From: an uncultured Bacteroidota bacterium
GTDB taxonomy: Bacteria; Bacteroidota; Bacteroidia; Chitinophagales; Chitinophagaceae
Assembly: GCA_903877645.1 (NCBI GenBank)
Contig: CAIRES010000048.1
Location: 62,001-126,000 of the forward strand
Direction: 5' to 3'
Length of the DNA stretch: 64,000 nt
Shown: positions 1 to 8,525 of the stretch, piece by piece
Numbering within the stretch: the stretch's first letter is position 1
Layout: the number at the start of each line of letters is the position of its first letter
The notes under the pieces: model-generated
Told to the model about the DNA's origin: nothing
Database searches by the model: none
Seen by the model: the letters and a program-made list of their open reading frames with translations, nothing else
Translations under genes and position numbers: made by a program

Positions 1-1253
1 AAAACTTTCTGCCCGGTAATGTCGAAGATCGTCACTTCGTTCGGCTCACTATTACCGGGTATGCCATTCGTGGCCAAGCTGATATTGAATACATCGGCGG
101 AAGGATTTGGGAAAATGGCAACACCTTTTGTTTGTATTGTTTCCACAGAGGTGGTGGCAATAACCGGGCAATAGGCGCTATCGGTAACCATGCGCACACG
201 ATGATTGTAGAAATCGGCGATGTATATATTGCCTGCCCCGTCCACCGCCACTCCTTCAGGGTAGTTGAGTTCAGCATCAGTAGCCGGGCCACAATCGCCG
301 CTGTACCCGGCAAGGCTATCGCCGGCTACAGTATTAATGATACCCGCGCTGTCTATTTTCCTGATCCGGAAAGAATAGTAATCAGTAAGATAAATATTGC
401 CGTGCCTGTCCACTGCTACTGCCGATGCATCGTCAATACCCGCTGCCGTTGCGGGGCCGCCATCGCCACTAAACACCGTTGTACCATTGCCTGCTACTGT
501 AGATATGTTGCCTGCCAGATCTATTTTTCTGATCCTTCTGTTATAAAAATCAGCAACATAAATATTGCCGCTGGTGTCGCACGCGATCCCTTGCGGAAAG
601 CACAATTTCGATGCAGTAGCCGGACCGCCATCACCTGCAAAACCAGGGGAGCCATTACCGGCAATTGTACTGATGAAGCCGGTTGCGGCAGCTATTTTCC
701 GCACTGCGCAATTGTCCTGGTCCACGAAGTATACATTGCCGGAACCATCTACAGTGATATCTGCAGGGTGGTAGAGCAAGGCCGCGGTGGCCGGGCCACC
801 ATCCCCGCTATAGCCTATTGTGCCCGTACCCGCTATCGTTGTAATAATGCCTGATGCGTCCACTTTACGTATCACACAATTATTCTGATCAGCTATGTAT
901 ACATTCCCATAAACATCAGTTGTCAGCCCCTCAGGCCAATACAATGCAGCATCCGTTGCCGGCCCCATATCGCCGCTATAACCTGTGATGCTGTGGCTGC
1001 TGCCTGCAATAGTGGTGATGATGCCGGATCTACTGACCTTGCGGATACAACTGCCGTTCTGGTCGGTAATAAAAACATTGCCCGCGGTATCTACAGCTAC
1101 CCCTGATGGGGTTTGCAATTCTGCCATGGTTGCGGGGCTACCATCGCCGCTATGCCCTGAAGTGCCATTGCCAGCATACGTTACGATGATCTGTGCATGC
1201 ACCATAGCCGGCAGGAATATGCCTGCGCAAATTGCAAAAAGCAATGATTTCAT
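1..1253 (-). CDS. NHL-repeat secreted protein with T9SS type A sorting domain (3' end cut by window edge)
   Basis: The reading frame is open from 1253 down to the window edge (417 codons). It begins with a signal peptide ending around residue 21 (VHAQ), followed by about six repeats of some 57 residues, each carrying a version of the G-[YFH]-[SA]-GDGGPAT motif and a D-x-x-GN-[IV]-Y strand. This is the NHL beta-propeller pattern of secreted Bacteroidota proteins. At about residue 380 comes VAIFPNPSADVFNISL, the start of a T9SS type A C-terminal sorting domain, and the last residues before the edge (TIFDITGQKVF) fit that domain. It is probably exported and cell-surface anchored or released; the ligand is unknown. 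An in-frame ATG lies 12 nt upstream (1265), but the start at 1253 leads straight into the signal peptide. Confidence 0.85.
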   Translation of the reverse strand, partial: MKSLLFAICAGIFLPAMVHAQIIVTYAGNGTSGHSGDGSPATMAELQTPSGVAVDTAGNVFITDQNGSCIRKVSRSGIITTIAGSSHSITGYSGDMGPATDAALYWPEGLTTDVYGNVYIADQNNCVIRKVDASGIITTIAGTGTIGYSGDGGPATAALLYHPADITVDGSGNVYFVDQDNCAVRKIAAATGFISTIAGNGSPGFAGDGGPATASKLCFPQGIACDTSGNIYVADFYNRRIRKIDLAGNISTVAGNGTTVFSGDGGPATAAGIDDASAVAVDRHGNIYLTDYYSFRIRKIDSAGIINTVAGDSLAGYSGDCGPATDAELNYPEGVAVDGAGNIYIADFYNHRVRMVTDSAYCPVIATTSVETIQTKGVAIFPNPSADVFNISLATNGIPGNSEPNEVTIFDITGQKV

Positions 1254-1327
1254 TGACCCCCCCATATTGTAAATTTACGGAAAACGAGATTCCTGAAAAA
1301 ATACAATAACATTATGTAGGGGATCAA

Positions 1328-3901
1328 CTACCGCAGCAAGGTCAAATTTCCCTGGTGGTGTTCTTTTTGCCCGTCTTTGAAAGTGCCATCTATGGTGTAT
1401 ACATAAACACCTTCCGGCTGGTCTGCGCCATTGTACTTGCCATCCCATCCGCGGCCATCAAGCGAGGTGGATTCAAAGATCATTTCGCCCCAGCGGTTGT
1501 AGATGTGCATACCAAAAGTGATGAGCCCACTCGTCAGGTATTGGCGTGGGAAAAAATAGTCGTTCATCCCGTCCCCGTTTGGCGAGAACACATTGGGTAT
1601 GTTCATGTAGCAATCGTTCACCACATTTATAGTGCTGCTGGCGCTACAGCCCTTTACGGTAATGGTGGCGGTATAGGTGCCGGGTGCATTTACTGTTATT
1701 GCCGGTGTTGTCTGGCCCGTACTCCACAGCCAGGTGGGGTTAAGGTAAGGCGCCGGTTGCAGGTCGGCAAGTGTCAGTATATCGCTGCCTTTGCAGATGC
1801 TCTTATCAGGCCCCAGGTCTATCACCGGTTGCTGCTCTATAGTGATGGTGCCGTAGGCAACAGCATTGGGGCATACCCGGTATTGTGCAGTAGCGCTGAT
1901 GTTGAAAGTGCCAACGGTATCAAAAGCATAACTGATGACCGGGTTCACTCCTTCCACGCTGTCGCCATTACCAAAGTTCCAAAGTATGTCGGTACTTCCG
2001 ATCGTTGAGTAATCCGCAGAGAAGGTAGTATAAGTACCCTCGCACAATACAGGATCAGTGATATGAATGGAAACGGGGCTGTTGGAATCAATATAAATAG
2101 TCTGGTATGCGGTATCGTGGCAGGGTATGAAATCTGTCACTACTTCAAATACTTTATACACACCACTGTTCGGGTAGGTGTGTACGGGGCTTGCAGTAGC
2201 AATGGTTGTGCCATCACCGAAATTCCACAGATAAGATGGCGTGGTACCTGCCGAGGCATCGGTAAAAGTGATGGTATGCCCCTGGCAAATGACCTGGCTG
2301 TCGCTGCTGAAAGCCGCATGCAGTGGATGAATGTGACTGATGGTTTGCTTGATGCTGTCAGTGCACGCAGCTGTGCTGGCAAACAAGGTGATCACATCAG
2401 TGCCTTGCGTATAAATGTGTGTGGGGTTGGCATGAGTAGAAGAATAGCCGTCGCCAAACTCCCATTCGTAATACAGCGCATTGGTGGATGTGTTGGTGAA
2501 CACCACGGTATCTTCGGGGCAGCCATACTTCAGGTTGTAAGTAAAGTTGGGTACTATCTGGTCATAGACAGTGATGCTGGCCGGCACGCGGGGGCTCTCG
2601 CAGCCCAGCACGGTTTGGCTCACCCACACTGTTTGCACGCCCGGTGTGCCCGTGCCCAATGAAGGGGCAACAGGGCTGCCTGCCCCACCGGTAGCAGCGG
2701 TATACCACAGAATGTTGATACCCGAGGATACAATAAAAGGAACGAACAACTGGCCGGGGCAGTAGTAGCCCGGTGTGTCGGATACAACAGGCGGGGTAGG
2801 TATGGGGTTCACCGTGAGGTGCAGCGTTAATACCGAATCGCAGCCGGTATAAGAGACATAAGTACCGGCGGGGTGATCGCCGGCGGTGGTGTAGGTATTG
2901 CCACCCACCGTATAGCTGCCACCGGTGCAGATGGCCGCATTGATATTGCCGGTGATGGCAGGCCGTATGTAGATGATGAGTGTGATTACTGAGTCGCAAC
3001 CACCCGGGTTGCTGGTGATGACGGTATAGGTGCCGGGTGTAATATAAGTAGTACCCCTGAACACCACAGGGCCACCAAAGCAACCTGTATCATGAATAGT
3101 AACGGTAACCCTGGCCAGCACATTTTGCGAAGCGGTAGGTGTAGTAACCGTACAGGTGCCATTGCCCAGCAAAACAGAAACCGGGTATGTACCCGCACTA
3201 CCCCACGATGCGGAAGGTGCAGGCAATGTGGATGTGGCAGGTGTGCCGCTACCGAACGTCCACGCATAGCTCATCTCTGCGGGGCAACCGCCTGTAACAC
3301 TGAATGGGCCTGCAAGGCCCTGGCATAAAGTGCCCGGCCCGGTGATGGCAGGAGGTGTTTGAAACTGCAGGTTGAGGTTATCGATGATCATGCCATAGCT
3401 GGAAGTGCCGGCAGTGTTGTCTGTGAGTGTAAGCCGCAGATGCACCACCCCCGAACCACATGGCACAACGATTAGCGGTATACCCGTAACCGGGGTGAAA
3501 GCAAACGTGGTGTTGCTCCTGCTGAAATCCATATCCACATAGGTGGCTACTACAGTACCTGATGCATTGAGGCCGTCTATTTTGATGTGGGTGGTGACCG
3601 TGGGTGGCGGGCCTGATGACCTGCGCGAGGCATCCATAGTGTACACATAAGTATAGCCGGGCAGCACACAAATATCCTGGTACATACAGGCCTCATCATC
3701 GATCTCTGCCACATGGTTGGTAGGGTCTGTGCCGCCATAGGTGGTTTCGTAGGTATAGGCCTCTACACTGGTGCAGGCAGTGGTCCACCCGGCACCGCTG
3801 AGGTTGAAATCGCCATTGTAGAGGAATTCCTGGGCAGCAACAGGCTGTATGCCGCACAACGAACCGGTAATAAAAAGAATGAAAATATACAAAAACTTCA
3901 T
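1328..3901 (-). CDS. PKD-domain secreted protein with gliding-motility-type (T9SS type B) C-terminal domain
   Basis: 857 residues from the ATG at 3901, chosen because it opens directly into a signal peptide (MKFLYIFILFITGSLCG, cleavage near VAAQ); a 30-codon upstream extension lacks this. The N-terminal 170 residues look like a carbohydrate-binding beta-sandwich. After that come Ig-like/PKD modules, several with the diagnostic WxFGDG (YEWEFGDG, LWNFGDG) and a following HxY. The last ~90 residues (IPNVFSPNGDGMND ... YNRWGEMIF ... WDGKYNG ... GNLTLLR) are the type B sorting domain of T9SS cargo. Such proteins are exported by T9SS and held at the surface, often as adhesins, and usually need a PorP/SprF partner. 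No partner is adjacent here; one is encoded at 39957. Confidence 0.93.
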   Translation of the reverse strand: MKFLYIFILFITGSLCGIQPVAAQEFLYNGDFNLSGAGWTTACTSVEAYTYETTYGGTDPTNHVAEIDDEACMYQDICVLPGYTYVYTMDASRRSSGPPPTVTTHIKIDGLNASGTVVATYVDMDFSRSNTTFAFTPVTGIPLIVVPCGSGVVHLRLTLTDNTAGTSSYGMIIDNLNLQFQTPPAITGPGTLCQGLAGPFSVTGGCPAEMSYAWTFGSGTPATSTLPAPSASWGSAGTYPVSVLLGNGTCTVTTPTASQNVLARVTVTIHDTGCFGGPVVFRGTTYITPGTYTVITSNPGGCDSVITLIIYIRPAITGNINAAICTGGSYTVGGNTYTTAGDHPAGTYVSYTGCDSVLTLHLTVNPIPTPPVVSDTPGYYCPGQLFVPFIVSSGINILWYTAATGGAGSPVAPSLGTGTPGVQTVWVSQTVLGCESPRVPASITVYDQIVPNFTYNLKYGCPEDTVVFTNTSTNALYYEWEFGDGYSSTHANPTHIYTQGTDVITLFASTAACTDSIKQTISHIHPLHAAFSSDSQVICQGHTITFTDASAGTTPSYLWNFGDGTTIATASPVHTYPNSGVYKVFEVVTDFIPCHDTAYQTIYIDSNSPVSIHITDPVLCEGTYTTFSADYSTIGSTDILWNFGNGDSVEGVNPVISYAFDTVGTFNISATAQYRVCPNAVAYGTITIEQQPVIDLGPDKSICKGSDILTLADLQPAPYLNPTWLWSTGQTTPAITVNAPGTYTATITVKGCSASSTINVVNDCYMNIPNVFSPNGDGMNDYFFPRQYLTSGLITFGMHIYNRWGEMIFESTSLDGRGWDGKYNGADQPEGVYVYTIDGTFKDGQKEHHQGNLTLLR

Positions 3902-4094
3902 GTGTGTGAGTGGTTTGTATATAATAGACGTAAAATATTCTCTATTCGTTGGGCGATAACGATTATTTAATGGATAGCAGGAGCAACACAAAGGTCAGAG
4001 TAGATAATTACTATTTAACGGGCGGACTGTGGTGAGATATAATCAGAAGGGGCATAGCATTTTTACTGGCAGGAAATTTATACGTAATCTGTTT

Positions 4095-4244
4095 ATGAAA
4101 GCATCCAGGTTATTAGCATACGGTATCGCCGGTATTATCGGCGGCTTGCTCATCGAGAACAGCGCACTCATCTTCAGGCGTAATGCCGAAAACAAAGTAC
4201 GCAAGCTGAAAAAGAAGATACACAAAGCAGTGGTTGAAAGCTAG
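4095..4244 (+). CDS. Small single-span membrane protein, YtxH-like
   Basis: 49 residues from the ATG at 4095. A hydrophobic glycine-rich segment (LLAYGIAGIIGGLLI) is followed by a strongly basic helix (FRRNAENKVRKLKKKIHK). This resembles short YtxH/gas-vesicle-like stress proteins but is too short for a firm call. The frame is open a further 22 codons upstream (4029), so the start is uncertain. It stands alone between a minus-strand T9SS cargo gene and a repeat-containing intergenic stretch. Function unknown. Confidence 0.45.
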   Translation: MKASRLLAYGIAGIIGGLLIENSALIFRRNAENKVRKLKKKIHKAVVES

Positions 4245-4308
4245 TAATACCCAATTAGCTACCTGTTCCGTGTACAAAATTCAGCAATGATCCAAGTGCT
4301 ATTTAATA

Positions 4309-4435
4309 CCACCACATAGGCACACATCGATCACATAGGCGCGAGAAATTAAATCTATGTGAACTTAGAGCTTATGAAGTGCATACCATCCCGATAGCTA
4401 TCGAAGAACTATGTGCTCTATGTGCCTATGTGGTA
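4309..4435. repeat. Interspersed inverted-repeat element, copy A
   Basis: The outer ends are inverted copies of one sequence: the left end begins CCACCACATAGGCACA and the right end is its near reverse complement (TGTGCCTATGTGGTAGG). Internal CTATGTG motifs recur. The same element occurs at 11371-11483. It contains the palindrome ATCCCGATAGCTATC (4388-4402), also found at 43841-43855. No coding potential is seen. This element accounts for most of the 4245-4488 intergenic gap. Confidence 0.75.
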
Positions 4436-4488
4436 GGAAATCTCGTGCGAATAAGTCAATAATTTTGATGTCTGACCGGTATAAGTAG

Positions 4489-4680
4489 CTACTTTGCTTT
4501 ACCCGGCGTTGGTATGATGGTTGGTTCTTCCTTGCCGGGGGTCACTTCCGGCCTTTCCGGGATTATGGGTTTTTCTTCGGGCACGGGCTTTATCTCTTTG
4601 GTGGTATCGGGTTGCTGCGGTACTTCCTGTGGTATTTCGGGTATGTCGGTACCTTGTGGTATTTCTACTGATTGTTTCAT
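4489..4680 (-). CDS. Short proline/glutamate-rich hypothetical protein
   Basis: 63 residues, dominated by Pro, Glu, Ile and Lys (IPEIPQEVPQQPDTTKEIK) with no hydrophobic segment, so probably disordered. Small proline-rich proteins of this type are common and uncharacterised in Bacteroidota. The bias towards P/E/K and the absence of rare residues favour a real gene over a chance frame, but there is no domain support. It lies downstream of the typA terminator in the same direction and may need its own promoter. Confidence 0.45.
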   Translation of the reverse strand: MKQSVEIPQGTDIPEIPQEVPQQPDTTKEIKPVPEEKPIIPERPEVTPGKEEPTIIPTPGKAK

Positions 4681-4719
4681 ATTGGCAGCTATTAAAAAAA
4701 CAATGCCAGTACCGCAGAT

Positions 4720-4752
4720 AAAAAAATAAAGGCTACCCGGGGGATAGCCTTT
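4720..4752 (-). terminator. Rho-independent terminator of typA
   Basis: AAAGGCTA / TAGCCTTT arms at 4728-4752, followed in the minus direction by a T-rich run (4720-4727). It sits 23 nt after the typA stop. Confidence 0.8.
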
Positions 4753-4774
4753 AAGAATATAGAGAAAGAAGGAA

Positions 4775-6583
4775 TTAAGCCTCAGATTTCATCATCTTTT
4801 GCGTTTTCTTCCTGTCTTCTTCGTTCAGTGATATTTTGCGGAGGCGTATATTCTTTGGTGTTACTTCTATACACTCATCCTGCTGTATATACTCCATACA
4901 CTCTTCCAGCGTAAAGTCGATCTTTGGTGTTATCCTCGATGTATCGTCGGTTCCGCTTGAGCGCATGTTGGTCAGCTTCTTGGTTTCTGCGGTATTCACC
5001 ACCAGGTCTCCCGGTTTGATGTGCTCACCTATGATCTGGCCTTCATACAGTTCCTGTCCCGGATCGATGAAGAAAGATCCCCTGTCCTGTAGTTTGTCAA
5101 TAGAATAGGCTGTTGCCTTACCGGGGGCTTTTGCTACGAGTACACCGTTGTTACGGCCGGGTATAAATCCTTTCCATGGTTTGTATTCGCTGAAGCGGTG
5201 GGCCATTACAGCCTCGCCCTGTGTGCCGGTAAGCATCTGCGAACGCAGGCCTATCAGGCCACGCGATGGGATATCAAACTCCAGGTGCTGCATCATGCCT
5301 TTAGTTTCCATGATCAGCATTTCGCCCTTGCGCTGTGTTACGAGGTCGATCACCTTACCGCTGAATTCAGCAGGCACATCTACCACAAGTACTTCATATG
5401 GCTCGTTCTTCTTGCCGTTTATTTCCTTGGTGATCACCTGTGGCTGGCCTACGGTCAGCTCATAGCCTTCGCGGCGCATGGTTTCTACCAATACGCTGAG
5501 GTGAAGGATACCACGGCCATAAACCAGGAATTTATCGGCATCATCTGTTTCCTGCACACGGAGGGCCAGGTTCTTTTCCAGCTCCTTCATGAGCCTGTCG
5601 CGGATGTGACGGCTGGTAACGAACTTACCTTCTTTACCAAAGAAAGGTGAGTTGTTGATGCTGAACTGCATGTTCATTGTAGGCTCATCAATAGGTATGA
5701 TGGTCACTGCTTCAGGATTGTCTATATCAGCGATGGTTTCGCCGATCTGGAAGCCTTCTATACCTACAACAGCGCAGATATCGCCGCACTGTACCTCGGT
5801 AACGCGCTTCTTGCCCATATCCACGAACACGTAGAGCTCCTTAACACGGCTGCGCTGCATGGTGCCATCTATCTTGCACAGCATGATAGGCTGGCCTTCC
5901 TTCAGCACACCACGGGTAATTTTACCGATAGCGATACGGCCGAGGAAAGAAGAATAATCGAGTGAAGTGATCTGTAACTGCACAGGGCCATCTATTACTG
6001 TAGGGGCAGGTACTTTCTCAAGTATCGTATCCAGCAGCACAGTGATGTCTTCTGTAGGTGTCAGTGAGTTATTGAACCAGCCATGCTTAGATGACCCGTA
6101 TAATGTAGGGAAGTTGAGCTGCTCTTCGGTAGCATCCAGCTGGAAGAACAGTTCGAATACTGCGTCATGTACTTCATCAGGGCGGCAGTTTGGCTTGTCC
6201 ACCTTGTTGATGACTACTATAGGGTGCAGGTTCAGGTTCAGGGCTTTCTGCAATACGAAACGTGTTTGGGGCATAGGGCCTTCAAACGCATCTACCAGCA
6301 GCAATACGCCATCGGCCATCTTCAGTACGCGCTCCACTTCACCGCCAAAGTCGGCGTGGCCCGGAGTGTCAATTACGTTGATCTTCACACCTTTGTAGGT
6401 TACAGAAATGTTCTTGGCCAGGATGGTGATACCACGCTCGCGTTCCAGGTCGTTGCTGTCCATGATCAGGTCGCCTGTCTCCTGGTTGTCGCGGAATACA
6501 TTTGTGGTGTGTAGAATCTTATCAACCAGTGTTGTCTTACCGTGGTCAACGTGCGCAATGATGGCAATGTTACGAATATCCAT
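4775..6583 (-). CDS. typA: Ribosome-associated translational GTPase TypA/BipA
   Basis: 602 residues, the usual family length. The N-terminal G domain has the P-loop AHVDHGKTT, switch I ERERGITI, DTPGHADFGGEVERV and NKVD. Then come domain II (about 200-300), EF-G-like domains III and V, and the family-specific C-terminal domain (SRGLIGLRSQMLTGTQG, GRNNGVLV). The protein binds 70S ribosomes like EF-G and helps 50S assembly and translation under cold or other stress. It is monocistronic: a terminator follows, and a 140-nt leader with alternative hairpins precedes it (see 6653-6703). Confidence 0.98.
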   Translation of the reverse strand: MDIRNIAIIAHVDHGKTTLVDKILHTTNVFRDNQETGDLIMDSNDLERERGITILAKNISVTYKGVKINVIDTPGHADFGGEVERVLKMADGVLLLVDAFEGPMPQTRFVLQKALNLNLHPIVVINKVDKPNCRPDEVHDAVFELFFQLDATEEQLNFPTLYGSSKHGWFNNSLTPTEDITVLLDTILEKVPAPTVIDGPVQLQITSLDYSSFLGRIAIGKITRGVLKEGQPIMLCKIDGTMQRSRVKELYVFVDMGKKRVTEVQCGDICAVVGIEGFQIGETIADIDNPEAVTIIPIDEPTMNMQFSINNSPFFGKEGKFVTSRHIRDRLMKELEKNLALRVQETDDADKFLVYGRGILHLSVLVETMRREGYELTVGQPQVITKEINGKKNEPYEVLVVDVPAEFSGKVIDLVTQRKGEMLIMETKGMMQHLEFDIPSRGLIGLRSQMLTGTQGEAVMAHRFSEYKPWKGFIPGRNNGVLVAKAPGKATAYSIDKLQDRGSFFIDPGQELYEGQIIGEHIKPGDLVVNTAETKKLTNMRSSGTDDTSRITPKIDFTLEECMEYIQQDECIEVTPKNIRLRKISLNEEDRKKTQKMMKSEA

Positions 6584-6652
6584 AAATCAGTTTTCTCTCT
6601 TTTTTGCTCCTTTCGGAGTTGTTTTAATAGTGCTTCTTCTTCTAAAAATTAA

Positions 6653-6703
6653 CCCTCCCCATGAAGAAGATCAGGGAGGGCCGCTGCTTTTTCTTTGCCC
6701 TCC
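6653..6703 (-). promoter_or_regulatory. typA leader with two mutually exclusive hairpins
   Basis: In the minus-strand transcript, GGAGGGC (6703-6697) can pair with GCCCTCC (6681-6675), while an overlapping CCCTCCC (6680-6674) can instead pair with GGGAGGG (6659-6653). The second hairpin is followed directly by TTAATTTTT, which is terminator-like. A CTCC-GAAA-GGAG tetraloop hairpin follows close to the start codon. The arrangement resembles an attenuator. This is a reading of complementarity only; no known riboswitch family is recognised. Confidence 0.4.
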
Positions 6704-6731
6704 GCGAATTCGATTTTCCGCTACGGGCGTG

Positions 6732-6739
6732 CAAAGGTA
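6732..6739 (-). promoter_or_regulatory. Promoter -7 element of typA
   Basis: TACCTTTG on the minus strand matches the Bacteroidota -7 consensus TAnnTTTG. It predicts a leader of about 140 nt for typA. Confidence 0.55.
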
Positions 6740-6847
6740 AGGAATAATACCCATGTAAAGTCACAGGAACGTTAATATATCACTAATAAATCGGTGTGAG
6801 GGGGAGGTGGAAAGGATTAAATTACTATCTTCAAATGAGATTACGTC

Positions 6848-7636
6848 ATGAAAACAACAGGTTTTGTATTATTATGTCTATTGTTTTCATGTTCGCCGCA
6901 TGGAGATAATCACAAGCCAATTGTATTTACCAATATTGGGTATAATACTAAGAGCCTTTTTATATTCGAAGTCAATCGTAGCGACTCCAATAGTAACCAT
7001 ATGGGTAAGGATACCTTGGGCCTATTTTGTACAGATCTTGATCATCCCCGTTGCGTTGGGCAAAAGTATTGTCAATGGGAATTTTTAGCAATGAAAAACG
7101 GCACATATAGATTGAATGAACATAAATGCATCGCTGGTGATGAATGGGACGCAATTAAAACGTGTGATTCCGAGTTGTTTTTACACCCCGCAAGAGAACG
7201 TTATCAAGTCCTGCAATTCTGCCCATATCCATATTTTAAGTCTCATATAAAAATTGGGAGTAAATGGACCTGGATTTTCAAAGTTGGTAAGGTCTGGGCT
7301 ATAGACTCGCTTTACCCGATCAAAGCTAATGAGCCGATCACAATTAGCACTGAGTACCAGCTCAAGAATACTGAAACGGTGAGTACTGTGTTTGGAAAAC
7401 TGCCCTGCTATCATGTAGAAGGTATATCATCTTTTGTATACGGACATTCTTATAGCACATTTTATTTAAATGAAGATTACGGCCTTGTCCATTTTAAATC
7501 GAAGACCACGCAAGGAATAACTTATGATTTTACTCTGATCAAAAAAGTAAGCGGCATAGATTCAATGAAATTCAATGGATATTACGACTACATGTATAAA
7601 CGGGCATATGGTATGAAACCGTTTCAATTGAATTAG
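6848..7636 (+). CDS. Hypothetical lipoprotein
   Basis: 262 residues with a lipoprotein signal (VLLCLLFSC, lipid-modified Cys about residue 15). The mature part has several cysteines (CTDLDHPRCVGQKYCQW) and aromatic-rich beta-type stretches (GSKWTWIFKVGKVW, FGKLPCYHVEG). I recognise no family. It is probably attached to the outer or inner membrane facing the periplasm. It stands alone between divergent typA and the convergent MNT gene. Its base composition is more AT-rich than its neighbours, which may indicate acquisition. Confidence 0.75.
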   Translation: MKTTGFVLLCLLFSCSPHGDNHKPIVFTNIGYNTKSLFIFEVNRSDSNSNHMGKDTLGLFCTDLDHPRCVGQKYCQWEFLAMKNGTYRLNEHKCIAGDEWDAIKTCDSELFLHPARERYQVLQFCPYPYFKSHIKIGSKWTWIFKVGKVWAIDSLYPIKANEPITISTEYQLKNTETVSTVFGKLPCYHVEGISSFVYGHSYSTFYLNEDYGLVHFKSKTTQGITYDFTLIKKVSGIDSMKFNGYYDYMYKRAYGMKPFQLN

Positions 7637-7678
7637 AATATTCGAAACAAATGGAATGATGAGGGTATCGAAAGCTTA

Positions 7679-8017
7679 TCAGGCCGTACGAATGTCGGCC
7701 TGTACGAAGTTGCTCCTGTTATCAAATAGCACTTCGTACTTCCGTTCTATATTGGCATGAAAATAGCTTGGCAGTAATGCCCAATCCTTCAGTTCTACCA
7801 GTATAGGTATGTTGCTTTCTTTGATATTGTGGTATAATGACCCAAAAACGGCAGCGGGGATACGTTTAAGGTCGTGGCTGCGGATCACCAGGTCCAGATC
7901 GCTGCCAGAGTGTGCATCGCCATTCACACGGCTGCCATAGGCCCAAACTTCAAAGGGTACATTTGCCGAGGCAAATATATCCAGCAAAGCCAGCCTGTCT
8001 TTTTCTCTGATCAGCAT
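7679..8017 (-). CDS. MNT-type nucleotidyltransferase antitoxin of a HEPN/MNT module
   Basis: 112 residues. The motif GS-x10-DxD is exact (GSRVNGDAHSGSDLDLV), the signature of minimal nucleotidyltransferases such as MntA. In characterised HepT/MntA pairs the MNT protein adds AMP residues to a tyrosine near the HEPN active site and silences the RNase. Its ATG overlaps the TAA of the HEPN gene by one base (TAATG), so the two are translationally coupled, toxin first. A complete metal-binding DxD suggests it is active. The role in this host (defence, stress or plasmid-like maintenance) is inference. Confidence 0.9.
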   Translation of the reverse strand: MLIREKDRLALLDIFASANVPFEVWAYGSRVNGDAHSGSDLDLVIRSHDLKRIPAAVFGSLYHNIKESNIPILVELKDWALLPSYFHANIERKYEVLFDNRSNFVQADIRTA

Positions 8018-8436
8018 TAGTTATTCATTTTGTGTATCGCTGCAACAATACCGGTAGCATCTGTGCTAAATTGGGGTAGTATGGCAAGTGTTTCCTCGGC
8101 AATGTTAACGCCATAATCGTGTGCGGTGTTATTACGGTTATCCCGGTATTGCAGCCATCGCTCAGACTCTTCGTCAGTAATTATGCCATGCCGAACGCTG
8201 TGCCTAAATACTTCTTTAAAAGTAAGTGCATCTACAGCCTTTGATGAGTGTAAAAACGGTTTCAGCGCCTTGCGCAGGAGCTTCCCGCTTTGCTCCAATA
8301 TGATCTCGAATTCTTTGATACATGCGGAACGATACATATCATAATCAATGTTGTCAGGGTCAGATGCCTGCAACAAACTTAGTGCTTTGTCAAGAGTAGC
8401 AATGCAACGTTCAAGATATGTGGTATCTATACTCAT
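8017..8436 (-). CDS. HEPN-domain RNase toxin (HepT / HI0074 family)
   Basis: 139 residues from the ATG at 8436. That start is preferred over an upstream ATG at 8493 because a TATCTTTG promoter element lies at 8445-8452 and a terminator lies at 8479-8507. The all-helical protein ends its core with RNNTAHDY, an exact RX4HXY motif: the catalytic Arg/His of HEPN RNases and the Tyr that the MNT partner AMPylates in characterised systems. It matches the family annotated as nucleotidyltransferase substrate-binding protein. It is the first gene of a two-gene operon with the MNT antitoxin. Confidence 0.9.
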   Translation of the reverse strand: MSIDTTYLERCIATLDKALSLLQASDPDNIDYDMYRSACIKEFEIILEQSGKLLRKALKPFLHSSKAVDALTFKEVFRHSVRHGIITDEESERWLQYRDNRNNTAHDYGVNIAEETLAILPQFSTDATGIVAAIHKMNN

Positions 8437-8444
8437 TATTGATA

Positions 8445-8452
8445 CAAAGATA
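8445..8452 (-). promoter_or_regulatory. Promoter -7 element of the HEPN/MNT operon
   Basis: TATCTTTG on the minus strand matches TAnnTTTG. It lies 8 nt before the HEPN start codon, so the leader would be only a few nucleotides. Confidence 0.5.
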
Positions 8453-8478
8453 AATGAATAAATAAACTCCATAGCAAG

Positions 8479-8507
8479 AAAAACGCCCGGCATTACCGGG
8501 CGTTTTT
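8479..8507. terminator. Strong symmetrical terminator after the TPR gene
   Basis: Perfect 12-bp arms AAAAACGCCCGG / CCGGGCGTTTTT with a 5-nt loop. It lies 19 nt beyond the stop of the TPR gene and separates it from the HEPN/MNT operon. The A/T flanks allow function on both strands. Confidence 0.9.
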
Positions 8508-8525
8508 GAGAATATTTGATTAATT

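Noticed and set aside
132-854. 240-codon plus-strand open frame opposite the NHL-repeat gene
   Set aside because: It is the antisense shadow of the repetitive minus-strand gene, which has a signal peptide, NHL repeats and a sorting domain; the plus-strand translation is Cys/Arg/Ile-rich and has no domain.
2063-2662. 199-codon plus-strand frame and several others opposite the PKD protein
   Set aside because: Same reason: GC-rich repeats on the coding strand keep the other frames open; no start context and no domain.
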